From positions 859,374 to 923,373 of the forward strand of contig JAUIDI010000002.1 in assembly GCA_030428705.1 (NCBI GenBank): DNA of 64,000 nucleotides. The letters are read 5' to 3'. Below the pieces are notes generated by a model. That model had not been told where the DNA came from and ran no database searches. It was given only the letters and a program-made list of their open reading frames with translations. Both the position numbers and the translations under genes were made by a program. This DNA comes from Bacteroidia bacterium. GTDB taxonomy: Bacteria > Bacteroidota > Bacteroidia > Flavobacteriales > Flavobacteriaceae. This document shows, in pieces, positions 8,873-17,379 of this stretch (its first letter is position 1; each line of letters starts with the position of its first letter).

Positions 8873-11800
8873 TCAGTTCAATTTATAATGCACTTCGCAT
8901 TCTTCCAATTGTGAAAGCAATTCACTGCTAATCTGTACCTTCTGCTTTCGGCTGATCATATTCACTTTGATCTGTTCCTCCATTTCATAGACAACAAAGT
9001 TCAACGCATGATCTCCTTTGTGCGAACGCAAAGTATCTTTTAAGGTCTTGATTCGTTTCTCCTTCAAAGCGGCGATATCCAATTTGATGGTCAGTTTTTT
9101 GGCATAGGTATCCATGACTTCCTGTAACAACATAAAACTATTGAACTGCAAACGGGGGTCTCCTTTCTTGCCCGTATCCCTGTTGATCCATCCCTCACGT
9201 ACGAATACCTTTATATAGACGAACGAATTGATCATCAAAAAATGACGGTATTTCAGATACTCCTCGCCAAAAATCTTGAATTCAAAGGAATCGGTATAAT
9301 CCTCGACGGAAAACAAGGCCCACCCTTTTCCGTTTTTTGAAATGCGATGTTGTACATCGGTGATCACACCTGCAAAGGACAATTCTCGATTCACATAATT
9401 CTCCAATTCATTCGCACATGAAACACTTGCGTTACAAAAGGTATTGATCTCGGTCTTGAAATCATCCAATGGGTGACCTGAAATATAGATGCCCACAACT
9501 TCTTTTTCGCGGCGCAATTTTTCCATCGTGCCCCATTCCTCGCACGGGGGCACCGTGGGTTCGGGAATCTGCACCTCGCTCGCATCGCCGAACAAGCTCA
9601 CCTGTGCCGAATTTTCATTTTCCTGAAACTTGGCCCCGTACTTGATGACCTTTTCCAAAAAAGTGATACCATCTCCTTCATCGTGAAAATATTGCGCCCT
9701 ATGGGCCGTACCAAAGGAATCGAAACCACCTGCAACGGCCAGGTTCTCAAATGCCTTTTTATTGGCGGCCCTAAGGTCGACACGTTTGGCCATATCGAAG
9801 ACCGATTTAAAATGTCCGTCTTCCTTTCTGTTCGATACGATCGTCTCTACCGCCGAACGACCGACCCCTTTGATGGCTCCCATTCCGAAGCGGACGGCCC
9901 CGTCTTTGTTCACCGCAAACTTGTAATACGATTCGTTTACGTCGGGCCCTAGTACATCAAGGCCCATACGCTTACATTCTTCCATGAAAAATGTCACCTG
10001 CTTGATGTCGTTCATGTTGTTGCTCAACACAGCCGCCATGTATTCAGCAGGATAGTGTGCCTTCAAATAGGCCGTTTGATAAGCGATATAGGCATAGCAT
10101 GTAGAATGGCTTTTGTTGAACGCATAGGAAGCGAAGGCTTCCCAATCCTTCCAAATTTTTTCAAGGATTTCTTTCGGATGACCGTTCGATGCACCGCCTT
10201 CAAGAAATTTAGGTTTCATCTTTTGCAGCACAGCAAATATCTTTTTCCCCATGGCCTTTCGCAAAACATCGGCCTCACCTTTCGAAAAACCCGCCAGTTT
10301 TTGGGATAGCAACATCACCTGCTCCTGATAGACCGTTATACCATAGGTCTCCCTCAAATACTCTTCCATTTCGGGAAGGTCATAGGTAATCTCGGCCATA
10401 CCATTCTTTCGGGTAATGAAGTCGGGAATGTACTCCATCGGCCCGGGACGGTAGAGAGCGTTCATCGCGATGAGATCGTCGAATACGGTCGGTCTTAAAT
10501 TTTTCAGATGTTTCTGCATTCCGGGGGATTCATATTGAAAAATCCCTACCGTATCTCCCCTTTGGAAAAGTTCGTAGGTCTTCTCGTCATCCAATGGAAA
10601 CTCATCGGGTACCAATTCGATGCCGTGTTTGGCCTTGACGATTTTGACCGTATCCTTGATCAAGGTCAGGGTCTTCAATCCCAAGAAATCCATTTTCAAT
10701 AGACCGGCGCTTTCGACAACGGAGTTATCGAACTGGGTCACATACAAATTGGAATCCTTGGCGGTCGCCACGGGAACGAAATTGGTAATATCATCAGGGG
10801 TAATGATGACCCCGCAGGCGTGGATTCCCGTATTCCGTAACGAACCTTCAAGTACCCTTGCCATTTTCAGGGTCTGGGCCTCCAAGTCATTACCATCGGC
10901 TATGTTCAGCAGTTGATTTACTTTTTCAAGTTCCTCTGCTCGAAACCTTTTTTTGAGTTCGGACTCCTCTACCCCAAAAATCTTTGCCAATTTCGACATT
11001 GTCGGAATCAACTTGGCGATTCGATCGGCATCGCCCAAGGGCAAATCCAACACCCGCGCCGTATCACGAATCGAGGATTTTGCCGCCATGGTACCGTAAG
11101 TGATGATCTGCGCTACCTGGTTAGCCCCATATTTTTTAATGACATAATCCATGACGCGACCACGGCCTTCATCGTCGAAATCAATATCAATATCGGGCAT
11201 GGATACCCTGTCGGGATTCAAAAACCGCTCAAAAAGCAAATCGTATTTTAAAGGATCGATGTTCGTGATCTTCAAACAATAAGCCACAACCGAACCGGCC
11301 GCCGAACCCCTTCCCGGCCCTACTGAAACATTCATATTTCGGGCTTCACGGATGAAATCCTCTACAATCAAAAAGTAACCGGGATAACCCGAGTTCTCGA
11401 TTGTCTTCAGCTCAAAATCAATACGTTCCCTAATTTCAGGGGTAATTTCGCCGTACCGCTCTTTAGCTCCTTCATAGGTGATATGGCGTAAATAAGCATT
11501 TTCGCCCCGCTTACCTCCGTCTACCTCATCTTCATCGACCTTGAATTTTTCAGGAATATCGAATTTCGGCAGCAATACGTCCCTCGCCAAATCGAACGGT
11601 TCTATTTTGTCGATAATTTCCTGAACGGTCAAAATGGATTCGGGAAGGTCTTTGAAAAGTTCCTTCATGGCCTCCCCCGACTTGAAATAATACTCTTGAT
11701 TGGGCAGTCCGTATCGGTATCCCCGGCCACGACCTATCGGGGTGGCCTGCTTTTCTCCGTCCTTTACGCAGAGCAGCACATCGTGTGCTTCGGCATCTTC

Positions 11801-13258
11801 TTGGGAACAATAATATGTATTGTTCGTCGCCACCAATTTTACTTCGTGCTTTTTGGCAAATTCGATTAAGACCTGATTGACCCGGTCTTCATCTTCCTGC
11901 CCATGGCGCATAATCTCAATATATAGGTCGTCGGTAAATTGGCCTTTCCACCAAAGCAAAGCTTCCTCTGCCTGATTTTCTCCAACGTTGAGCACTTTTC
12001 CGGGAACTTCTCCATAAAGGTTTCCGGTCAAAACGATAATATCATCCTTGTATTTCTGAATTACCTTCCTATCGATACGCGGCACATAATAAAAACCATC
12101 GGTATAGGCGATCGAAGACATTTTACAAAGATTCTGGTAACCTTTTTTGTTCTTGGCCAACAGTACGATCTGATAGCCATAATCTTTTACGTTCTTGTTG
12201 GTATGGTCTTCGCATACGAAGAATTCGCAACCGATTATTGGCTTGATTTCCAATCCCGTAGGTTCTTCCCCATGGTTAATTGCTATGGTATTTTTTTCTT
12301 CGATACTTTTGTTATGGGCCTTTATTTCTTTGACAAAATGAAAGGCGCCCATCATATTCGCATGGTCGGTCAAGGCCACGGCCGACATATTGTTTTCGGC
12401 TGCCGATCGCACCAGATCCTTAATGTTAATCGTAGATTGCAATACCGAAAATTGGGAGTGGTTATGTAGATGCGCGAACGGGGCATCTTCAAGGGTCTTG
12501 ATATTTTCCTTTATCTCTTCCTGTGATACACCGCCCGTATCTTTTTCCCATAGGGCATCGGCTATTTTTTTCGAAGCCTTCTTAAGATTGATATGCTTGA
12601 GGCCAATCAATTCGATTTCCTGCGGATTGGCTTCAGAGAAATTCTCAAAATAATCCGATGGCACATCGAGCTCCTCGACGGTGTAGTGTTTTCTTCGAAC
12701 AAGTTCTAAAAAACAACGTGTCGTTGCCTCGACATCGGCGGTCGCATTGTGTGCCTCGGCAAAGGGTTCTTTGAACAGGTATTCATGGAGTTCGGTCAGT
12801 GTCGGCAGTTTGAACTTCCCGCCACGGCCCCCTGGAATTTGGCACAATAACGCGGTCTCTTCGGTACAGGTATCCAAAACCGGAAGATCTTGCAATAGGT
12901 TTTCGATTCCCAAGCGGTGAAATTCCGCCCCCATGATATTGACGTCGAATCCAACATTTTGGCCCACAATGAACTTCGTTCGGGCCATGGCAGTGTTGAA
13001 TTTTTCCAAAACTTCGGAAAGCGTAACTCCTTCTTGTTCGGCCAAAGCCGTAGAGATACCGTGTATTTTTTCGGCATCATAAGGAATATTGAACCCATCG
13101 GGTCGTACCAAATAATCTTGATGCTCGACCAAATTGCCCATTTCGTCATGCAATTGCCATGCAATCTGAATGCATCGAGGCCAGTTATCGGTATCGGTAA
13201 TGGGTGCATCCCAACGTTTGGGAAGTCCAGTGGTTTCGGTATCAAATACTAGGTACAT
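8873..13258 (-). CDS. dnaE: DNA polymerase III alpha subunit with N-terminal proofreading exonuclease
   Basis: A 1461-residue replicative polymerase. Residues ~1-190 form a DnaQ-like DEDDh exonuclease (FDTETTG, GQNVGFDVNIMG, AHNATADVEAT). A PHP domain follows from ~265 (HLHNHSQFSVL, ALTDHANM). The polymerase core carries the catalytic triad motif PDIDIDFDDEGRG and GPGRGSAAGS. A helix-hairpin-helix and an OB domain follow (SFAGVITDVQHRI region). Proofreading fused to alpha replaces a separate epsilon subunit, a known arrangement in Bacteroidota. It copies the chromosome with the beta clamp. It is transcribed alone. The window also holds a second, smaller DnaE at 30106-33162. Confidence 0.96.
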   Translation of the reverse strand: MYLVFDTETTGLPKRWDAPITDTDNWPRCIQIAWQLHDEMGNLVEHQDYLVRPDGFNIPYDAEKIHGISTALAEQEGVTLSEVLEKFNTAMARTKFIVGQNVGFDVNIMGAEFHRLGIENLLQDLPVLDTCTEETALLCQIPGGRGGKFKLPTLTELHEYLFKEPFAEAHNATADVEATTRCFLELVRRKHYTVEELDVPSDYFENFSEANPQEIELIGLKHINLKKASKKIADALWEKDTGGVSQEEIKENIKTLEDAPFAHLHNHSQFSVLQSTINIKDLVRSAAENNMSAVALTDHANMMGAFHFVKEIKAHNKSIEEKNTIAINHGEEPTGLEIKPIIGCEFFVCEDHTNKNVKDYGYQIVLLAKNKKGYQNLCKMSSIAYTDGFYYVPRIDRKVIQKYKDDIIVLTGNLYGEVPGKVLNVGENQAEEALLWWKGQFTDDLYIEIMRHGQEDEDRVNQVLIEFAKKHEVKLVATNNTYYCSQEDAEAHDVLLCVKDGEKQATPIGRGRGYRYGLPNQEYYFKSGEAMKELFKDLPESILTVQEIIDKIEPFDLARDVLLPKFDIPEKFKVDEDEVDGGKRGENAYLRHITYEGAKERYGEITPEIRERIDFELKTIENSGYPGYFLIVEDFIREARNMNVSVGPGRGSAAGSVVAYCLKITNIDPLKYDLLFERFLNPDRVSMPDIDIDFDDEGRGRVMDYVIKKYGANQVAQIITYGTMAAKSSIRDTARVLDLPLGDADRIAKLIPTMSKLAKIFGVEESELKKRFRAEELEKVNQLLNIADGNDLEAQTLKMARVLEGSLRNTGIHACGVIITPDDITNFVPVATAKDSNLYVTQFDNSVVESAGLLKMDFLGLKTLTLIKDTVKIVKAKHGIELVPDEFPLDDEKTYELFQRGDTVGIFQYESPGMQKHLKNLRPTVFDDLIAMNALYRPGPMEYIPDFITRKNGMAEITYDLPEMEEYLRETYGITVYQEQVMLLSQKLAGFSKGEADVLRKAMGKKIFAVLQKMKPKFLEGGASNGHPKEILEKIWKDWEAFASYAFNKSHSTCYAYIAYQTAYLKAHYPAEYMAAVLSNNMNDIKQVTFFMEECKRMGLDVLGPDVNESYYKFAVNKDGAVRFGMGAIKGVGRSAVETIVSNRKEDGHFKSVFDMAKRVDLRAANKKAFENLAVAGGFDSFGTAHRAQYFHDEGDGITFLEKVIKYGAKFQENENSAQVSLFGDASEVQIPEPTVPPCEEWGTMEKLRREKEVVGIYISGHPLDDFKTEINTFCNASVSCANELENYVNRELSFAGVITDVQHRISKNGKGWALFSVEDYTDSFEFKIFGEEYLKYRHFLMINSFVYIKVFVREGWINRDTGKKGDPRLQFNSFMLLQEVMDTYAKKLTIKLDIAALKEKRIKTLKDTLRSHKGDHALNFVVYEMEEQIKVNMISRKQKVQISSELLSQLEECEVHYKLN

Positions 13259-13274
13259 ATATTATCTTCTGTCC

Positions 13275-13382
13275 GTTCGAGCGCAGTCGAGAACTGCTTA
13301 AAAAAGGGTTTAAATCACATCCCGACGGCTATCGGGGCCAAGCACCAAATCTCAAATAACATCTTTGGAATTTGGTGCTTGG
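13275..13382. repeat. Cluster of short palindromic intergenic repeats
   Basis: Three elements lie side by side in the 273-bp gap before the sulfatase gene: GTTCGAGCGCAGTCGAGAAC (13275-13294), an imperfect palindrome CCCGACGGCTATCGGGG (13321-13337), and a 13-bp perfect inverted repeat, CCAAGCACCAAAT (13338-13350) against ATTTGGTGCTTGG (13370-13382). Sequences of this kind are, from general knowledge, frequent dispersed intergenic repeats in Flavobacteriia. No gene is seen here. Confidence 0.6.
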
Positions 13383-13531
13383 GATTTGGAGTTTGTACTT
13401 CAAAAAGTACCGATAAAAATAATGAAAAACGGCCCGCCCTAAAAAGGGAGTTGTCATGAGTTATCAACGCTCAAAAAATTAAACATTCAGTTTTCTTTTA
13501 TTGTATATTGAACCTCAACAAAATTCGTACT

Positions 13532-14932
13532 ATGAAGAATGTTTTGCTTGTATTCTCTTTAATTTTATTGACACTTCCCGAAGTCAAGAGTCAAGACCCG
13601 CAAAAACCCCTACCCAATTTCATTATTATTTTTGCCGATGATCTTGGCTACGGAGACCTGAGTTGTTTTGGGCATCCGACCATCAAAACCCCAAATCTCG
13701 ATAGAATGGCCAACGAGGGTCAAAAATGGACGAATTTTTATGTTGGCGCCAGTGTATGTACGCCAAGCCGTGCCGCCTTGTTGACAGGACGACTTCCGGT
13801 TCGAAGTGGCATGGCAAGTGATAGGCATCGTGTGCTTTTTCCCGATTCAAAAAATGGATTGCCCTCTAGTGAAATCACCTTGGCCGAACAGTTGAAAACG
13901 GCCGGCTACGCAACGGCCTGTATCGGCAAATGGCATTTGGGCCACAAGGAACAATACCTACCCATCAATAATGGATTCGATTATTATTTCGGAATTCCAT
14001 ATTCCAATGATATGGATCGCCTGCAAGGAGATGCCTATAACGACTATTGGAAACGACCCAACGATTCGATCAAAACAGAACACTTCAATGTACCCCTGCT
14101 TCGCAACACGGAAATCATTGAAAGGCCTGCAGACCAAAATACAATAACGACGCGTTACTCAGATGAAGCGGTCAAATACATCAAGGAAAACAAGAAAAAA
14201 CCGTTCTTCATTTATTTGGCGCACAACCTTCCTCATATTCCGCTTTTCGTTTCCGACAAATTCAAGGGAACAAGTGAGCGGGGGCTTTACGGCGATGTCG
14301 TTCAGGAAATCGATAATGGGGTCGGCAAAATACTGAACACACTCAAAGAGGAAGGCCTTGCCGAAAACACTATTGTCGTCTTCACTTCCGATAATGGTCC
14401 TTGGCTGCCCTTCAAGCTAAATGGTGGCAGTGCCGGACTCTTAAAAGCAGGGAAAGGTACCACATGGGAAGGGGGCATGCGTGAACCGACCATTTTTTGG
14501 GCACCTGAACATATCGAACCGGGAATCATAACCGACCTCGGCACGACCATGGACCTGTTTTCAACTTTTAGCACCATGGCCGGAATAAAATTACCGGATA
14601 ATCGGATTTTGGACGGGGTCAATCTGAGCGAGACACTATTTAATCGTAAGCCAAGTCAAAGAAAAAGTGTACTATATTATAGAGGAACCGAACTTTATGC
14701 CGTAAGACTTGGTGATTTCAAGGCCCATTTTATAACCCAAGGGGCATATGGCGAATTTGGGGAGCGACAAGAACATAATCCCCCATTACTGTATAATCTT
14801 AACTTTGATCCCGGCGAGCAATTCAATGTTGCCGAAGAACACCCCGAAATAATCGAACAAATAAGCGTTCTGGTGAAGGAACATCGGTCAAATTTGGTCA
14901 AGGGCAAAGATATGTTGGCCGATAGGGAATAG
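13532..14932 (+). CDS. Secreted sulfatase (arylsulfatase A-like, S1 family)
   Basis: A protein of about 466 residues with a cleavable signal peptide (MKNVLLVFSLILLTLPEVKSQ). Sulfatase hallmarks are the metal-binding FADDLGYGD, the CTPSR signature whose Cys is converted to formylglycine, GKWHLGH, and TSDNGPW. It hydrolyses sulfate esters in the periplasm, probably on an algal polysaccharide or its fragments. The ATG at 13532 puts the signal peptide at the N-terminus; a TTG at 13508 is also in frame but less likely. No formylglycine-generating enzyme is in the window. It is a single gene here, similar in layout to the sulfatase at 20250; the sugar substrate is unknown. Confidence 0.92.
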   Translation: MKNVLLVFSLILLTLPEVKSQDPQKPLPNFIIIFADDLGYGDLSCFGHPTIKTPNLDRMANEGQKWTNFYVGASVCTPSRAALLTGRLPVRSGMASDRHRVLFPDSKNGLPSSEITLAEQLKTAGYATACIGKWHLGHKEQYLPINNGFDYYFGIPYSNDMDRLQGDAYNDYWKRPNDSIKTEHFNVPLLRNTEIIERPADQNTITTRYSDEAVKYIKENKKKPFFIYLAHNLPHIPLFVSDKFKGTSERGLYGDVVQEIDNGVGKILNTLKEEGLAENTIVVFTSDNGPWLPFKLNGGSAGLLKAGKGTTWEGGMREPTIFWAPEHIEPGIITDLGTTMDLFSTFSTMAGIKLPDNRILDGVNLSETLFNRKPSQRKSVLYYRGTELYAVRLGDFKAHFITQGAYGEFGERQEHNPPLLYNLNFDPGEQFNVAEEHPEIIEQISVLVKEHRSNLVKGKDMLADRE

Positions 14933-14948
14933 AATTGTATTAAAGCTA

Positions 14949-14978
14949 TTGCACATTTAAAGATTTGAAGTATATTTG
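14949..14978 (+). promoter_or_regulatory. Promoter of rpsP-rimM
   Basis: TTG (14949-14951), a 19-nt spacer and TATATTTG (14971-14978), an exact TAnnTTTG -7 box. It implies a leader of roughly 100 nt before rpsP. Confidence 0.65.
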
Positions 14979-15002
14979 CAGCCCTTTATTAGGGGCAATA
15001 AG

Positions 15003-15066
15003 ATTCCCGCCAATACGGGAATGACAGAATAAAAACAAAGAATTAATAACCAGGGTCGGGCACCCT
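15003..15066 (+). other. Structured 5' leader of rpsP
   Basis: Two short hairpins lie between the promoter and the rpsP start: ATTCCCG-N6-CGGGAAT (15003-15022) and AGGGT-N5-ACCCT (15052-15066), the second only 15 nt before the ATG. They may affect translation of S16. The first also resembles a common dispersed intergenic palindrome, so a regulatory role is speculative. Confidence 0.35.
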
Positions 15067-15081
15067 ACAAATTAATGTGAT

Positions 15082-15741
15082 ATGCCAGTAAAGATTAGAT
15101 TACAGAGACACGGTAAAAAAGGCAAACCTTTCTATTGGGTCGTAGCAGCCGATAGCCGTGCAAAAAGAGATGGTAAATTTTTGGAAAAATTGGGCATCTA
15201 CAACCCGAACACCAATCCCGCCACCATCGAGATCAACGTCGACAATTCGGTACAATGGTTACAGAACGGCGCACAGCCTACCGACACAGCGCGTGCCATT
15301 CTTTCTTATAAAGGGGTGCTTTTAAAACATCATCTTTTAGGAGGCGTTCGCAAAGGGGCATTGACCGAAGAACAAGTTGAAGAAAAGTTCAATGCTTGGT
15401 TGGAGGAAAAAGAAAAATCCATTGCGGCCAAGGTAAGTGGTTTGGACAAGGCAAAAGCGGAAGCCAGACAAAAGGCATTGGCCGCCGAAAAAGAAGTCAG
15501 TGAAAAGCGTGCTTTGGCAGCTGTAGAAGCCGAACTTCCGGAAACACCTGAAGGAGAGAGTACCGAAGCAGAGGTCGAGGCCGTAGCCGAAGCGCCGGAA
15601 GCCAATGCGGCAGTTGAAACGACGGAGACCGTTGAGGAAACCGTCGAAGAGGCAAAAGAAGAAGTAGCTGAAGCCGCAACCGAAGAGGCTCCTAAAGCAG
15701 AAAAAGATACCGAGGAGGCAGCAGCTACCGAAGAAGAATAA
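15082..15741 (+). CDS. rpsP: 30S ribosomal protein S16 with long acidic C-terminal extension
   Basis: Residues 1-88 are a complete ribosomal S16 (MPVKIRLQRHGKKGKPFYW, NPNTNPATIEI, ALLSYKG-like helix). The protein then continues to 219 residues. Residues ~90-140 are a charged helical linker, and from ~145 there is a low-complexity tail dominated by Glu and Ala with Thr and Val. Bacterial S16 is usually 80-90 residues; Flavobacteriia are known to carry Ala/Glu-rich extensions. It acts in assembly of the 30S body and is followed 12 bp later by rimM, the standard S16-RimM pairing. Confidence 0.97.
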   Translation: MPVKIRLQRHGKKGKPFYWVVAADSRAKRDGKFLEKLGIYNPNTNPATIEINVDNSVQWLQNGAQPTDTARAILSYKGVLLKHHLLGGVRKGALTEEQVEEKFNAWLEEKEKSIAAKVSGLDKAKAEARQKALAAEKEVSEKRALAAVEAELPETPEGESTEAEVEAVAEAPEANAAVETTETVEETVEEAKEEVAEAATEEAPKAEKDTEEAAATEEE

Positions 15742-15753
15742 GTACTAAAAGCG

Positions 15754-16281
15754 ATGCGCAAAGAGGAGTGTTTCTATCTCGGCAAAATCGTTTCAAAATA
15801 CAGTTATAAAGGCGAGGTCCTCGTTAAACTCGATACCGACGAACCCGAACTTTACGAAAATATGGAATCAGTTTTTATTTCCTTGGGAAATAATCTGGTT
15901 CCATTTTTTATTGGCCGATGCCGTCTGCACAAATCGAATCTTCTACGAATCGATTTCGAGGAAATCAATGACGAGGCGGATGCCGATAGAATTATGGGAG
16001 CCGAATTATACCTTCCGTTGACTTTTTTGCCCAAACTCGAGGGTAACAAATTCTATTTTCACGAAATCATCGGATTCACCATTTTAGATAGTGTTCACGG
16101 GGATATTGGAACTGTTCAAAGTGTCAATGACACCACCTCTCAAGCCTTATTCGAAGTTCAAAAAGGCGAAAAGCAATTATTGATTCCCATTAATGACGAG
16201 ATTATTACCAAAGTAGACCGCGAACAAAAAACCATTCACGTAAAAACACCTGATGGCTTGGTAGAACTTTACCTATCATAA
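15754..16281 (+). CDS. rimM: Ribosome maturation factor RimM
   Basis: A 175-residue protein with an N-terminal RimM domain (YLGKIVSKYSYKGEVLVKLDTD) and a C-terminal PRC-barrel (FHEIIGFTILDSVHGDIGTV, LLIPINDEIITKVD). It helps maturation of the 30S head and 16S rRNA processing. It lies 12 bp after rpsP in the same operon. In many bacteria trmD and rplS follow, but here the operon ends and a minus-strand gene converges. Confidence 0.95.
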   Translation: MRKEECFYLGKIVSKYSYKGEVLVKLDTDEPELYENMESVFISLGNNLVPFFIGRCRLHKSNLLRIDFEEINDEADADRIMGAELYLPLTFLPKLEGNKFYFHEIIGFTILDSVHGDIGTVQSVNDTTSQALFEVQKGEKQLLIPINDEIITKVDREQKTIHVKTPDGLVELYLS

Positions 16282-16307
16282 AATTCCGATTTGGCGTTTT
16301 AACAACC

Positions 16308-17345
16308 TTATTTCAAGGCTGTTTCACAATATTCCAAACATTTTTTGACCTCCTCAATGGCATTCGAACCTTCGGGAACTTCATACTCAAGTTCTATGGT
16401 TCCCGGGAAGGTGTATTGTTTATCACGCATTAACTGCAGTGCCTCCCCAATTGGAGTATCACCCTTGCCCCAAGAGAGATTACCTTTATTGTTTTCAGGA
16501 GTTTGCCGATCTTTCAGGTGCATACTTTTGATGTGGTCATGCTTTGCCGTGATTATATCCAGAGGTTTATCATTCCCAGCTGCAACATAATGGCCCAGGT
16601 CAAGGTTCAACGCATTATATTTAGATTGCTCTAAGGCCGTATCCCAAAAAGTCGGTGTTTGTTGTTCGTGGCCATGATATCCCACATAGATACCATGCTT
16701 TGCCCCCATATTTCCCAATTTCAAGGTATGTACGTCATCGCTAGGATGTTCTAAAGTAATGTGTGAGGCTCCTAACGTTTTTGCCGCTTTCATGCCCCAA
16801 TCGATTTCAGCGTCGGTATTATTTTTTCCAAACGCATTTGGTTTAAAAGCGTAAATACTTACCCCCGCGTCATTGTACATTTTTCTTAGCTTGACGAATT
16901 TGTCCATGGAAACCTTTGAGCGCCATTCGGCAACTTCCTTGCTATAGATTTCCATAATTTTTCGCATCTCGGCCAACTTTTTTTCCTCGGCCTCCGTTAT
17001 TGTTCCCTCCCTTTTAGCTCTCATTAGACCCCAAAGAGCACCTCTATCCAAAGGACTCTCGGGTCGGCCTGCAAAAGTTTCTGCCGGGTCGCCCATTAAT
17101 TCAATGGCATTGACTCCGCAATCAATAACATATTGAAGCGTAGCTTCCGCACTTTGATCTTCCATACTACGGAATGAATAGGTAATAACCCCTATCTGTA
17201 CCCCGTTGATTTTCGAGTTGGGCTTTCCATAATTCTTCAATATCGCAGGAGCCCCGAAAAGTGAAGGCCCAACTAATGAAGCCCCGGTCGCGATCAAAGA
17301 CGTTTTTCCAATAAAAGATCTTCTGCTTATCGTTTTTGTTGCCAT
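16308..17345 (-). CDS. Tat-exported sugar phosphate isomerase/epimerase-like TIM barrel
   Basis: A 345-residue protein with a twin-arginine signal (TISRRSFIGKTSLIATGASL), so it is folded in the cytosol and exported. The mature domain is an AP endonuclease 2/xylose-isomerase-like TIM barrel with likely metal-site residues in HITLEHPS, YHGHEQQ, NLDLGHYVAAG and SMHLKDR. Proteins of this family act on ketosugars. In Bacteroidota they often accompany DUF1080 hydrolases and Gfo/Idh/MocA oxidoreductases, both present later in this window. It follows the cytochrome-c lipoprotein gene by 34 bp in one operon. Substrate unknown. Confidence 0.85.
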   Translation of the reverse strand: MATKTISRRSFIGKTSLIATGASLVGPSLFGAPAILKNYGKPNSKINGVQIGVITYSFRSMEDQSAEATLQYVIDCGVNAIELMGDPAETFAGRPESPLDRGALWGLMRAKREGTITEAEEKKLAEMRKIMEIYSKEVAEWRSKVSMDKFVKLRKMYNDAGVSIYAFKPNAFGKNNTDAEIDWGMKAAKTLGASHITLEHPSDDVHTLKLGNMGAKHGIYVGYHGHEQQTPTFWDTALEQSKYNALNLDLGHYVAAGNDKPLDIITAKHDHIKSMHLKDRQTPENNKGNLSWGKGDTPIGEALQLMRDKQYTFPGTIELEYEVPEGSNAIEEVKKCLEYCETALK

Positions 17346-17379
17346 TGTTATACGGATTGATTCATCATCAAATTTTAGT

